Below the pieces are notes generated by a model. The model had not been told where the DNA came from, searched no databases, and saw only the letters and a program-made list of their open reading frames with translations. Shown here in pieces: positions 8,824 through 15,839 of a stretch of DNA of 32,963 nucleotides (positions are counted from its first letter, which is position 1; every line of letters begins with the position of its first letter). Source of the DNA: a virus; the IMG/VR virus record IMGVR_UViG_3300025168_000334, positions 1 to 32,963 of that record; one strand, given 5' to 3'. Position numbers and translations under genes: made by a program.

Positions 8824-9135
8824 ATGATTAAAGTAAAAGAAATGAAAGAAGATGCTCTTTTAGACATCAAAGTTAATAAAGCGTTTTATTTAATGGTTAA
8901 GAATGTTTCTCTTTATTTATTTCAACAACTGCCTAAAGAAGAAATTGAAAAAGAAAATGCTCTTAAGAAAATTATGGAAGATAAATATGAAGATTTAAAT
9001 GAAATTGAAAGTTCTTTTTATACTATTACATTATTACTTGCTGAAATTGAAGCACAAGCTCAGAATAATAAATATTATGAAGAAAAAGAAATTCTTGAAC
9101 CTAGTGATGAAGGTTATGTACCTCCTACTGAGTAA
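8824..9135 (+). CDS. Unknown acidic helical protein, opposite strand to its neighbours
   Basis: A 103-residue protein, MIKVKEMKEDALLDIKVNKA at the start, with helices around YLMVKNVSLYLFQQLPKEE and YTITLLLAEIEAQAQNN and an acidic tail EEKEILEPSDEGYVPPTE. It is the only plus-strand gene in the left 21 kb. A Bacteroidota-type promoter lies directly in front of it, and its 3' end overlaps the convergent gene at 9125 by 11 nt. Codon use is AT-rich like the rest. Separate, possibly earlier, expression is inferred. No family recognised. Confidence 0.7.
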   Translation: MIKVKEMKEDALLDIKVNKAFYLMVKNVSLYLFQQLPKEEIEKENALKKIMEDKYEDLNEIESSFYTITLLLAEIEAQAQNNKYYEEKEILEPSDEGYVPPTE

Positions 9136-9496
9136 AATCTATATTAAAGTCTCTTCCTATTTCATTACAAACTTCTATTGCCATAGTTAATTCATCTTTA
9201 CTGCAGTGAGCAAAAGATTTAAGATCTTCTCCTCCATCAATATATACTCCTGCTTTTTCTTTAACAATACTTTTCATTTCATCAAATGTGTACCCAGCTT
9301 CTCCAGCTAGTATTCTTATACATGTGTGGACTTTAGTTATCTGAGGTATAGATGCTTTCTTTGAAACTACATCCACAAAAAACTCTAGATCTTGTCCATC
9401 ATTAATTTTCTCTACAAACAATTTATATTTTAATTTATCTGAAACATTCTTATAAATTATTTTACCATTGCTCTTGGTCATCTTAAGTGTTAACAT
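9125..9496 (-). CDS. Unknown phage protein, possibly NinB/recombination-related
   Basis: A 123-residue protein. The N-terminal half is strand-rich (MLTLKMTKSNGKIIYKNV). The C-terminal half, TKVHTCIRILAGEAGYTFDE and KSFAHCSKDELTMAIEVC, resembles a segment common in phage NinB-like or recombination-accessory proteins, where it packs as helices around a DNA-binding fold. The resemblance is from memory and weak. It overlaps the convergent plus-strand gene by 11 nt. Confidence 0.55.
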   Translation of the reverse strand: MLTLKMTKSNGKIIYKNVSDKLKYKLFVEKINDGQDLEFFVDVVSKKASIPQITKVHTCIRILAGEAGYTFDEMKSIVKEKAGVYIDGGEDLKSFAHCSKDELTMAIEVCNEIGRDFNIDFTQ

Positions 9497-9500
9497 AAAT

Positions 9501-9764
9501 TTAGTTTTTCCAGGAGGTAATCATCTCTTTAAGAGCCTTAATATCTTCAGGATCTTTTATAGTACAGTTGGCCCAATGATAATGATATACAAACCACTCA
9601 TCCTTACCGCCTTTATCTTCTACTTGTTTACTATCTGTACTTGTAAGATGTAATATATCTCCTATTTTTAAATTATAATAGTAATAATCAAACTCATTAC
9701 CACTCATTTGTTTTAAGACTTCAACCTTTTTAAAGCCTAAGTCTTTTAGTTCTTGTTCTGTCAT
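9501..9764 (-). CDS. Unknown small protein (87 aa)
   Basis: Begins MTEQELKDLGFKKVEVL and contains a Tyr-rich stretch (NEFDYYYYNLKIGD) and WFVYHYHWANCTIKDPEDI, which suggests a compact beta sheet followed by a C-terminal helix. It overlaps the upstream gene by 4 nt and ends 4 nt before the next. No signal peptide or membrane segment. Family not recognised. Confidence 0.65.
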   Translation of the reverse strand: MTEQELKDLGFKKVEVLKQMSGNEFDYYYYNLKIGDILHLTSTDSKQVEDKGGKDEWFVYHYHWANCTIKDPEDIKALKEMITSWKN

Positions 9765-10171
9765 CTTTCTCCAGTTAAAATTTTTAAATCATGAAATGCA
9801 TAGTTAGCCACTACTTTATCATAAGCAGTATTGTTTCCTTCAAACTCTCCATGATCTTTTATTCTTTGAGTTCTTAGAGTTTTTACAGTTAGAAATGCAA
9901 CAAAATGATTATCTGTATCATCTGAATGCAGCATTCTAATTATATTATCTGATTCCTGTTGATTTATATAACTCATTTCCTTAAGAATACCTAGCTCTGC
10001 ACAAAACATAAGCATGTTAGCATCTTTAAGATTATCTTTCTTTGTACCTGATGTATACATATACCACAGGTAATTTAGATTTTTATTTACAGTGTGTTTA
10101 GTTATTTCAAAATGTTCTTCAGCTATCTTTTTTAAAAAGTTAGCTATCTTCCTTGTTACTTCCATTTTCAT
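9761..10171 (-). CDS. Unknown helical protein (136 aa)
   Basis: Starts MKMEVTRKIANFLKKIAEE and is predominantly helical and charged, with no motif I recognise. It overlaps the following gene by 4 nt and the preceding 62-aa gene by 32 nt; a start at the second Met (MEVTRK) would shorten that overlap slightly. Part of the small-gene run between the regulator at 12.4 kb and the replication core. Confidence 0.6.
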   Translation of the reverse strand: MKMEVTRKIANFLKKIAEEHFEITKHTVNKNLNYLWYMYTSGTKKDNLKDANMLMFCAELGILKEMSYINQQESDNIIRMLHSDDTDNHFVAFLTVKTLRTQRIKDHGEFEGNNTAYDKVVANYAFHDLKILTGER

Positions 10172-10328
10172 TAGTTACTTCAAATAGTTCTAAAAAATCA
10201 TCTCTAGTTAATTGCTTTTGATCACAGAAGATTTCTATTGCTTCTTCTTTATTATCACAACTAACAAGAGATATTGCTTCTTGACTTATATCTCCTTTGA
10301 TATAAAATGTATACATTTTCTTTGACAT
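10140..10328 (-). CDS. Unknown small acidic protein (62 aa)
   Basis: Begins MSKKMYTFYIKGDISQEAIS and continues with CDNKEEAIEIFCDQ, giving a beta-alpha-type pattern. The same 'DNKEEAIE' pattern recurs in the small protein at 18116 (ANNKEEALEKIE), a common small fold in phage proteins. It follows the gene at 10345 by 16 nt. No function known. Confidence 0.6.
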   Translation of the reverse strand: MSKKMYTFYIKGDISQEAISLVSCDNKEEAIEIFCDQKQLTRDDFLELFEVTNENGSNKEDS

Positions 10329-10344
10329 GGTTTAAATTTAATAA

Positions 10345-10953
10345 TTAATGATCTACGTAACTACCAGCTCTTTTAAAGCTGTACTTTAATTTAGTAAAAT
10401 TTTCTGGAACTTCATCTAGAATACCAATTCTATAACCTTTCCAACTACCTACTAAATCCATATCACTACCATGATAATCTCCACCACCACTTCCATTTCC
10501 ATCTGCTAGTAGTAACGGCATAGGATGTATTGATACTTCTTGTGTTTCACCATTACTATATTTTGTAAATTCAGGAGTAGTATCTTGTTTATCTATATAC
10601 TGTTTTGTATCATAGTTAACGACATATCTATACTTGTTTGGTATTACTCTAATTAAATCTTTAAGTTCAACCCAGTCTTTAGCTTTATCTTCATAAAGTA
10701 CTGACCATAATTCCATCTCTCCATAATCTCCACCCCAAACTATTCTATCTTTGTGCCATCTGCCTCCTTCTATAAGTAACATCTCTACAGAACTGACAGA
10801 TTCATTATCTATGTAACTATGCTCCATAAGTTTTATCCAATCTGGTTTTACAACTTCTTTCTTATCTAAATTAAACACTTTAAAATATTGTCCCATTTTT
10901 CCTTTTATTAAATTATCAACAAACATACCAGGGCTATGATAATACCTTGCCAT
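10345..10953 (-). CDS. Conserved phage protein of unknown function (202 aa)
   Basis: Begins MARYYHSPGMFVDNL. The C-terminal half holds a distinctive segment HPMPLLLADGNGSGGGDYHG followed by VGSWKGYRIGI and a terminal helix/strand. I recall this Gly-rich motif from hypothetical proteins of many tailed phages, but no function is known. Mixed alpha/beta, soluble, no membrane segment. It starts 1 nt after the neighbouring gene's stop. Confidence 0.65.
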   Translation of the reverse strand: MARYYHSPGMFVDNLIKGKMGQYFKVFNLDKKEVVKPDWIKLMEHSYIDNESVSSVEMLLIEGGRWHKDRIVWGGDYGEMELWSVLYEDKAKDWVELKDLIRVIPNKYRYVVNYDTKQYIDKQDTTPEFTKYSNGETQEVSIHPMPLLLADGNGSGGGDYHGSDMDLVGSWKGYRIGILDEVPENFTKLKYSFKRAGSYVDH

Positions 10954-10954
10954 A

Positions 10955-11206
10955 TCAGTCTTGTTTATTTTGATCTCTGTACTTTATTAATGCATCTAAC
11001 ATTCCTGCGTTAAATGCATAGTTTCTATCAAACTCAGGCATGTTTCTACTATACCCAAACTCTTCTTCAAACTTTTTTACAACAGTTTCTTTAACTCCAA
11101 TTGCTACTTCTAGATTACCGTAAGTACTAGCAGGTAAATGTTTTATTAACTTTTCACCAGCCCATGTACCTTCCATGTACTCTATATCTTTTTCAATTGC
11201 TTTCAT
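10955..11206 (-). CDS. Unknown small protein (83 aa)
   Basis: Begins MKAIEKDIEYMEGTWAGEKL and has a helical C-terminus ending YRDQNKQD. Soluble and charged. It overlaps the zinc-ribbon gene by 4 nt (ATGA), indicating coupled translation. Family not recognised. Confidence 0.6.
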   Translation of the reverse strand: MKAIEKDIEYMEGTWAGEKLIKHLPASTYGNLEVAIGVKETVVKKFEEEFGYSRNMPEFDRNYAFNAGMLDALIKYRDQNKQD

Positions 11207-11421
11207 TCATTATGTTTTATAACTGTTTCTATTACTGTGCTTAAGCACTCAGGACAAATTGTATTTTCTTGATTATGTTTATATGACCAAGTTTTACTAC
11301 AGTGTGTACAAAAATACTTAATAGAATTTAATTCTTCCACAATTTTATTTACATAAGTTTCCGGATTTCCTTCATACTCTTCTTCTCTCATTTGTATAAA
11401 CAATTCTTTCATTCTTCCCAT
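11203..11421 (-). CDS. Small zinc-ribbon protein
   Basis: A 72-residue protein: an N-terminal charged helix, then YFCTHCSKTWSY at about 36-47 and TICPECLS at about 54-61. The two CxxC pairs spaced by roughly 16 residues are a classic zinc ribbon, a fold used by small phage transcription or nucleic-acid binding factors. The target is unknown. Overlaps its downstream neighbour by 4 nt. Confidence 0.65.
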   Translation of the reverse strand: MGRMKELFIQMREEEYEGNPETYVNKIVEELNSIKYFCTHCSKTWSYKHNQENTICPECLSTVIETVIKHNE

Positions 11422-11424
11422 ATA

Positions 11425-11631
11425 TTATACTTCAAGTTCTAATAATTCTTTAATATGTTCTGGTAAATCTTTTTTACTTTTTTCAAGATGAGTTTTTAAT
11501 ACCCAATATGCTTTCTTATACATTTGTGAATCAGAATCTTGCTTTTGCTTTTTAATATCTAAAAGTTGTATTCTTAAACTTTCTATTTGTTCTTCTAATC
11601 CTTTTGTATAAATCATGCTACCTTTCATCAT
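11425..11631 (-). CDS. Small coiled-coil protein (68 aa)
   Basis: Begins MMKGSMIYTKGLEEQIESL; residues about 10-40 (LEEQIESLRIQLLDIKKQKQ) form a clear heptad-repeat helix, followed by a second helix. It probably dimerises. A start at the internal Met (MIYTKG) is equally possible. Overlaps the upstream gene by 4 nt. Function unknown. Confidence 0.6.
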   Translation of the reverse strand: MMKGSMIYTKGLEEQIESLRIQLLDIKKQKQDSDSQMYKKAYWVLKTHLEKSKKDLPEHIKELLELEV

Positions 11632-11915
11632 ATGTTTATTGATTTAATGTATTCTTCAAAATTTGTACCTACATTCACAATGTGTTGTGTAAAATCTTCT
11701 TTTTTAACATCCGGATTATCACATATTGTACTATAAATAGTATCAGTCCAATTTAAAGTTTCATTAATAAAGTCATCTCCTGATTTTTTTAATTTTCTTT
11801 TATACACAGATGGGCAATCATATTTAAGATCTTCCACATAATCCATTAAAATAGGCAGTACTCCTATAAGACAAGCAATCTTTTGCTCAGTTGTAATCTT
11901 ATTTTCTTTACTCAT
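11628..11915 (-). CDS. Unknown small protein (95 aa)
   Basis: Begins MSKENKITTEQKIACLIGVL and is helical with a moderately hydrophobic N-terminal helix (IACLIGVLPILMDYV), too polar overall for a convincing membrane anchor. Its ATG overlaps the stop of the acidic 59-aa gene and is preceded by a 17-bp leader repeat. No family recognised. Confidence 0.6.
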   Translation of the reverse strand: MSKENKITTEQKIACLIGVLPILMDYVEDLKYDCPSVYKRKLKKSGDDFINETLNWTDTIYSTICDNPDVKKEDFTQHIVNVGTNFEEYIKSINI

Positions 11916-12087
11916 CTTTGTTTTGGTTTAAATAAGTACCATCTTCTTCACATTCTTCACCATCTTCATCTTCATAACCTACAAAGTATTGTGGTGGAAC
12001 TTCTTCTATAACAGCTTCCTCATCAGCTATGGGGACAGTTATATCCTCAAATCCAATTCTTACAAATATTTTTTTAGCTTTTATCAT
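11908..12087 (-). CDS. Small very acidic protein (59 aa)
   Basis: ATG at 12085-12087, TAA at 11908-11910. Begins MIKAKKIFVRIGFEDITVPI and turns strongly acidic (GYEDEDGEECEEDGTY). Strand-rich N-terminus plus acidic tail could mimic DNA or bind a basic partner, but that is speculation. Its last codons (NQNKDE) are encoded by the 17-bp repeat that also serves as leader of the next gene. Confidence 0.55.
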   Translation of the reverse strand: MIKAKKIFVRIGFEDITVPIADEEAVIEEVPPQYFVGYEDEDGEECEEDGTYLNQNKDE

Positions 12088-12105
12088 AATCTTTGTTTTG
12101 GTTTA
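11914..12105. repeat. 17-bp direct repeat marking two start sites
   Basis: ATCTTTGTTTTGGTTTA (plus strand) occurs at 11914-11930 and again at 12089-12105. On the coding strand it reads TAAACCAAAACAAAGAT and sits directly upstream of the ATG of two consecutive small genes (starts at 11915 and 12087), while also encoding the C-terminus NQNKD of the gene before each. Confidence 0.8.
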
Positions 12106-12226
12106 TACATTTTATGCTATTCTGACCCCGTTTTTTATACTGTTGATCTGTAGTATATACTTTACGTTTTTCTAATGTATTAGTATCAACACATCTTGCT
12201 TCTACAATTCTAAATATTCTACTCAT
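12074..12226 (-). CDS. Small basic protein (50 aa)
   Basis: ATG at 12224-12226, TAA at 12074-12076. Begins MSRIFRIVEARCVDTNTLEK, with a basic Lys/Arg-rich middle (KRKVYTTDQQYKKRGQ). It overlaps both neighbours (ATGAGTAG upstream), typical of genuine phage small genes. Function unknown. Confidence 0.5.
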   Translation of the reverse strand: MSRIFRIVEARCVDTNTLEKRKVYTTDQQYKKRGQNSIKCINQNKDYDKS

Positions 12227-12368
12227 ATGTATCACCATATATATAATCTTTTACAAATTCTGTAAAAGCTCCTTTCCCGCAATCATCATCTTCCATATGT
12301 TCATTCAACATATCTGGATGCATCTCTGCAAAATGCACTAACATTTCTACCACTTCTTCTTCAGTCAT
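12219..12368 (-). CDS. Small acidic protein (49 aa)
   Basis: ATG at 12366-12368, TAG at 12219-12221. Begins MTEEEVVEMLVHFAEMHPDM and stays acidic (EHMEDDDCGKG). Its 5' side holds an 8-1-8 palindrome (12408-12424) that may control it. No family recognised. Confidence 0.55.
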   Translation of the reverse strand: MTEEEVVEMLVHFAEMHPDMLNEHMEDDDCGKGAFTEFVKDYIYGDTYE

Positions 12369-12407
12369 ATTTTTCTTTTTTTATAAATTCTAATTTTATA
12401 ACAGAAT

Positions 12408-12424
12408 ATATTTAGTCTAAATAT
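12408..12424. promoter_or_regulatory. Perfect palindrome, possible operator
   Basis: ATATTTAG-T-CTAAATAT is an 8-bp perfect inverted repeat with a single central base. It lies between the stop of the HTH/RHH-like protein (12439) and the start of the next small gene (12368). A one-base loop cannot form a good RNA hairpin, so a DNA-binding site is more likely than a terminator. Confidence 0.45.
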
Positions 12425-12438
12425 TCTTTTCCACTTAC

Positions 12439-12936
12439 TCATAGCTTATTTGCTTTATTCCAAATAATATCAAAGTCAATAGATTCTTTTTCTATTTGAG
12501 TTAAACCAAGACTAATTAAAAGTTTAATAGCTGCAGTTGTTGTATCAATATGATATTTATCTTTAAATAAATGTATTCTATTTAAAGTACTAGTATCTAA
12601 AAATACCATTCTAGCTCTAGCTTTAGTTGGTGGCTTAGTTGCTCTTGGTACCATATAAGGAAACTTATCATATAAATGCATTGTATTTATCTCAAATTTT
12701 ACATCATCTTTATCTAATGACTTTATTGGATTTTTTTTTGCAGAGCATACTGTAGCTCTTTTTATATCTAAATATTCTGCTATACTTTCTTCAGTAAAAT
12801 TAAACTTATAGTATAAAATACATATTAAGTAATTTCTCTTATCTAGATAACTCCTCTTTCTAGTAGGAGCTTTTGGAATTAATTGTTTTAATTCTTTTAA
12901 TACATCTTCTGCTGTATATCTTTTTTCTTGTATCAT
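12439..12936 (-). CDS. Probable DNA-binding regulator (HTH plus RHH-like)
   Basis: A 165-residue basic protein. Residues about 36-72 look like a helix-turn-helix (YYKFNFTEESIAEYLDIKRA followed by TVCSAKK). Residues about 105-148 (RARMVFLDTSTLNR, then TAAIKLLISLGL) have the strand-helix-helix pattern of a ribbon-helix-helix domain. Two such DNA-binding elements in one small protein is unusual. It overlaps the upstream membrane-protein gene by 4 nt. A palindrome lies just after it. Role as repressor or timing switch is inference. Confidence 0.6.
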   Translation of the reverse strand: MIQEKRYTAEDVLKELKQLIPKAPTRKRSYLDKRNYLICILYYKFNFTEESIAEYLDIKRATVCSAKKNPIKSLDKDDVKFEINTMHLYDKFPYMVPRATKPPTKARARMVFLDTSTLNRIHLFKDKYHIDTTTAAIKLLISLGLTQIEKESIDFDIIWNKANKL

Positions 12937-13118
12937 ATAAAAAATGGAAATAATAGTCCTTTAATTTCTGCTACTACACTACCAAATATTATTGATTCCC
13001 AGAAAGAATTATTTTGTAGATACTCCCAAAAAAAATACGCAGCAAAAAGCTGTGTAAATAATAAATATGTATAGACAGCCATCATAAGATAGCAGCCTAA
13101 ATCATTAGACTTTTTCAT
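12933..13118 (-). CDS. Small membrane protein (61 aa)
   Basis: MKKSNDLGCYLMMAVYTYLL at the start, then a second hydrophobic region (WESIIFGSVVAEIKGLLFPF). Two probable transmembrane helices. It overlaps the regulator gene by 4 nt and follows the gene at 13130 by 11 nt. Function unknown. Confidence 0.55.
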   Translation of the reverse strand: MKKSNDLGCYLMMAVYTYLLFTQLFAAYFFWEYLQNNSFWESIIFGSVVAEIKGLLFPFFI

Positions 13119-13129
13119 AATAAATAAAA

Positions 13130-13468
13130 TTAATTTAAATTTTCAAAGTTTGCTACTGCAGGTGTATCATCTTCATCCTCACCATTGTCATCAGGGTTAT
13201 AATCTCTAAGATCTTCTAACACCATAGCAACACTGATATCTAGTAAGAACATAAATCTATCTGCATCATAAAATTCATAAGGAAAACAAGAATCATCTAA
13301 TTCTACTTCTTCAAATTTATAACCAATCTTAAAGTTTTGAACTTCAAGTTTAGCTACTTCTTTAATTGTATAGATTTCATCTTGTTTTACCCACAAATCT
13401 TCTGGTATTTCCTCCGGTCTATCAGAGGCATCAATGCATATTACTCTTAATGGCTTCATGAAGATCAA
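13130..13468 (-). CDS. Conserved phage protein of unknown function (112 aa)
   Basis: Begins MIFMKPLRVICIDASDRPEE; the real start may be the Met at residue 4. It has a small SH3-like pattern (DLWVKQDEIYTIKEVAKLEV, then GYKFEEVEL) that I remember from hypothetical proteins of Bacteroidota phages, then an acidic tail NPDDNGEDEDDTP. Overlaps the ClpS-like gene by about 38 nt. No function known. Confidence 0.65.
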   Translation of the reverse strand: MIFMKPLRVICIDASDRPEEIPEDLWVKQDEIYTIKEVAKLEVQNFKIGYKFEEVELDDSCFPYEFYDADRFMFLLDISVAMVLEDLRDYNPDDNGEDEDDTPAVANFENLN

Positions 13469-13691
13469 CTTTGAGTCCTAAGTTATCTAATTCTAACTTA
13501 GTTTCCAAAGTTTCATCAAAATTTCCACTAAAGACATCACATTTACCATTACCATCTGCAATTAATGCACATTGTTCTGCTTGTTGTAGTTCTAGGTCAC
13601 AAAATTTTATAAGTGAAGCCATTACAAATTCAAAACTATTCACATCATCATTATACAATGTTACTTTATGTGTTCTTATTTTTTCTTCCAT
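13431..13691 (-). CDS. ClpS-like N-degron adaptor with altered key residue
   Basis: From the ATG at 13689-13691 the protein has 86 residues; an in-frame ATG at 13760 would add 23 residues read through the end of the helicase gene, so I prefer the shorter form. KVTLYNDDVNSFEFV aligns without gaps to the ClpS core (NDD at 14-16 binds the N-degron amino group), and the AEQCALIA...GKC segment is the Bacteroidota form of the next helix/strand. The ClpS His that also contacts the amino group (His66 in E. coli) is Asp46 here. ClpS delivers N-end-rule substrates to ClpAP/ClpCP. It follows the SF2 helicase by 19 nt. Confidence 0.8.
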   Translation of the reverse strand: MEEKIRTHKVTLYNDDVNSFEFVMASLIKFCDLELQQAEQCALIADGNGKCDVFSGNFDETLETKLELDNLGLKVDLHEAIKSNMH

Positions 13692-13710
13692 ACTATAATT
13701 TACTAAAAAT

Positions 13711-14829
13711 TTACCAGATTTTAATGTTAAATTCTCTCCAAAGTATTTTATCACTGTCAAAAGAATCTAGTGCGCGTGATACCCATGTTTCATCTATAGT
13801 ATCTTTATAACATAAAATATGAATAATAGATGTATCATCAGGGTTTAATCTTAAAAGTCTACCAATTCTTTGACTAGCTTTTCTTTCATTACCATATGCA
13901 TGCATAATAATTCCTTGTTTAAGGTTAGGAATATTTACACCTTCACTTAATTGTAATACACAGGATAGTCTATTAATATCACCTTCTTTAAACTTTTTGA
14001 GATTATCTTCTGAATCTATATTATTACTATGATAACTATGATTTGACAACTTGTCTGCCTGATCTTGAGTGTTTGCAAAGATTAAACATTTATCTTTATC
14101 ATTATTCTCTATAGAATCTGCAAGAAACTTTGTATATTTTTCCTTACTAGGAAAATCTTTTAAAGCTTTCATTCTTTGAATTCTAGCTATATTTATTTCT
14201 TTAGAAGTAGATGCTTCATCTAATCTTTTATTCCAATAATAATAACTTTTTTTTTCAGAAGTATTAAATGTTAACTTTTTAAATTTTGCAGTAACTGGAA
14301 CTACTGGTTTATCAGTTAGTCTTAAAAAATGTACTACAATCTTATAATCATTTAGTATTTTATCATCAACTGCTTCATCAGTTAAGTAAGTCCAAACTAT
14401 TGGACAGTAATCATATACCATCATACCCTTTTCAGAACCTCTATATCTTGGAGGAGTACCCGTTAATCCTAAAATCTTACCATTATATTGAGATAAAAAT
14501 TCTCTATGACTCTCTAATAGACTATGACATTCATCTAAATAGATAACATCATAGTCATTAGGGTTTTGTTTATTTAAACTTCTATAAGTTGTAAAATCTG
14601 TAATAGTAATCATTTTAGTTTTATTAAATAAAACTGCTTGAGATCTCCATTCTTCCATAATAGCTTTCTTAGGAGCTACTACTAAATATTTCTTCAAAGG
14701 ACTATACTCTCTTTCCATATGTTTAAGACCTAATAAAGTCTTACCTACACCTGTTGCTAAACCTAAGCCACATCTTTTGACTCTATCAGTATGCTTCAGG
14801 GCAATCTCTTGAATTTTTGTTTTATCCAT
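13711..14829 (-). CDS. SF2 DNA helicase (DEAD/DECH type, UvsW/SNF2-like)
   Basis: A 372-residue protein with all main SF2 motifs: Q-loop/Walker A LATGVGKT at 24-31, Walker B YLDECH at 97-102, motif III LTGTPP at 122-127, and in domain 2 LIFANTQDQADKL (motif IV), QLSEGVNIP (motif V) and ASQRIGRLLRLNP (motif VI). It should translocate on DNA and remodel branched structures, as UvsW does in phage recombination and origin control. It ends 19 nt before the ClpS-like gene and begins 3 nt after the M23 lipoprotein. Confidence 0.88.
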   Translation of the reverse strand: MDKTKIQEIALKHTDRVKRCGLGLATGVGKTLLGLKHMEREYSPLKKYLVVAPKKAIMEEWRSQAVLFNKTKMITITDFTTYRSLNKQNPNDYDVIYLDECHSLLESHREFLSQYNGKILGLTGTPPRYRGSEKGMMVYDYCPIVWTYLTDEAVDDKILNDYKIVVHFLRLTDKPVVPVTAKFKKLTFNTSEKKSYYYWNKRLDEASTSKEINIARIQRMKALKDFPSKEKYTKFLADSIENNDKDKCLIFANTQDQADKLSNHSYHSNNIDSEDNLKKFKEGDINRLSCVLQLSEGVNIPNLKQGIIMHAYGNERKASQRIGRLLRLNPDDTSIIHILCYKDTIDETWVSRALDSFDSDKILWREFNIKIW

Positions 14830-14832
14830 TGT

Positions 14833-15426
14833 TTAATGTTTAGTTGGTATAGGATCTACACAATCCTTATGATCATTAATAAATTTAGTCGGATTAATGT
14901 ATCCTTCAGTTTCTGAACTATAACCTCCTCCTATAGGAAGACCTATTTTATCTCTCATTTCAAAATGTAAATGAGCAGGATACATTCCTCCGCAATTACC
15001 TACAGTACCTATATTAGTTCCCATTTTAACCCATGTATTTTCTTTAACATGAGTTTCATTACAATGAGCATAGAAAGATTCAATTTGATTTCCATTTGTC
15101 ATGTAATGGGTTATTCTTATAACATTTCCCCAACCTCCTCCTAAATCTTTTGCAAATGTAACATAACCATTTGCTATAGCTTGAATTGAATCTCCAAGGT
15201 CAGTATTTCCTCCTCCCATACCATTCCAGTCTTCACCTAAATGATTATTTTCTGTGAACTTCTGAGCATTATAATATCCATAAGCTCTTAATCCACCAAG
15301 TGGAAATATCCATTGAGTTGCATAAGATTTAATAAATTCTTTATTCTCTTTCTTTTTTAACTTTACTTTTTTGTTTTCACTACAACCAATAAGTAATATT
15401 GATAGTATTATAATTAGATTTTTCAT
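14833..15426 (-). CDS. Lipoprotein M23 (LytM-type) peptidase
   Basis: A 197-residue protein with a short N-terminal signal MKNLIIILSILLIGC whose lipobox LIGC places the lipidated Cys at 15. A charged linker follows, then an M23 domain with HLGEDW (His62, Asp66), FYAH (His121) and AHLHFEM (His152, His154), all zinc and catalytic positions present. M23 enzymes cut peptide cross-links of peptidoglycan. As a lipoprotein it would be held in the envelope. It lies in the DNA-metabolism block, far from the lysis cassette at 27-29 kb. Confidence 0.85.
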   Translation of the reverse strand: MKNLIIILSILLIGCSENKKVKLKKKENKEFIKSYATQWIFPLGGLRAYGYYNAQKFTENNHLGEDWNGMGGGNTDLGDSIQAIANGYVTFAKDLGGGWGNVIRITHYMTNGNQIESFYAHCNETHVKENTWVKMGTNIGTVGNCGGMYPAHLHFEMRDKIGLPIGGGYSSETEGYINPTKFINDHKDCVDPIPTKH

Positions 15427-15431
15427 AATTT

Positions 15432-15839
15432 TTATTTTAAATAGTTTAACTTTCTTGATTCTTTTGGGTTAGCATGTATCCAGTTATGACAACTTCTACA
15501 TACTGGTAGCCAAGTAGATTGTATTAAATAATACACGTCTCTTTCACTACCTCCTCTTGTATGATGTACATCTGTTGCATGTGTTGCACATCCTTTTACT
15601 TTTACTTTACATAAAGCATTCTCAGTAAGATATTTCTTTCTTAACTTAGAATACTCAGCATCTTTCTTTTGTCTTCTGGCTGAACTATGGCGGATGGTTG
15701 ATGTAGTTGGTTTTTTAAAACCGTCCTTTGCCTGTTGGCGACTCCAGCATTGTTTACACCAACGCATACCACCATAATTTTTCCAGATATAAGTGAGTTT
15801 TTCACATGAATCACACACTTTCTTTTTTTGTTTTATCAT
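15432..15839 (-). CDS. HNH endonuclease with N-terminal zinc ribbon
   Basis: A 135-residue basic protein. CDSCEKL near residue 9 and WCKQCWSRQ near residue 28 form a zinc ribbon. CKVKVKGC, then DVHHTRGG (HH of the HNH core), WLPVCRSCHNWIHANP supply the Asn/His and second metal pair of an HNH nuclease. Such proteins are recombination (NinG/Rap-like) or homing-type endonucleases in phages. It overlaps the next upstream gene by 4 nt. Confidence 0.85.
   Translation of the reverse strand: MIKQKKKVCDSCEKLTYIWKNYGGMRWCKQCWSRQQAKDGFKKPTTSTIRHSSARRQKKDAEYSKLRKKYLTENALCKVKVKGCATHATDVHHTRGGSERDVYYLIQSTWLPVCRSCHNWIHANPKESRKLNYLK

Noticed and set aside
13692-13760. Longer start for the ClpS-like gene
   Set aside because: The extra residues come from the end of the helicase gene in a shifted frame; the ClpS fold begins after residue 24.
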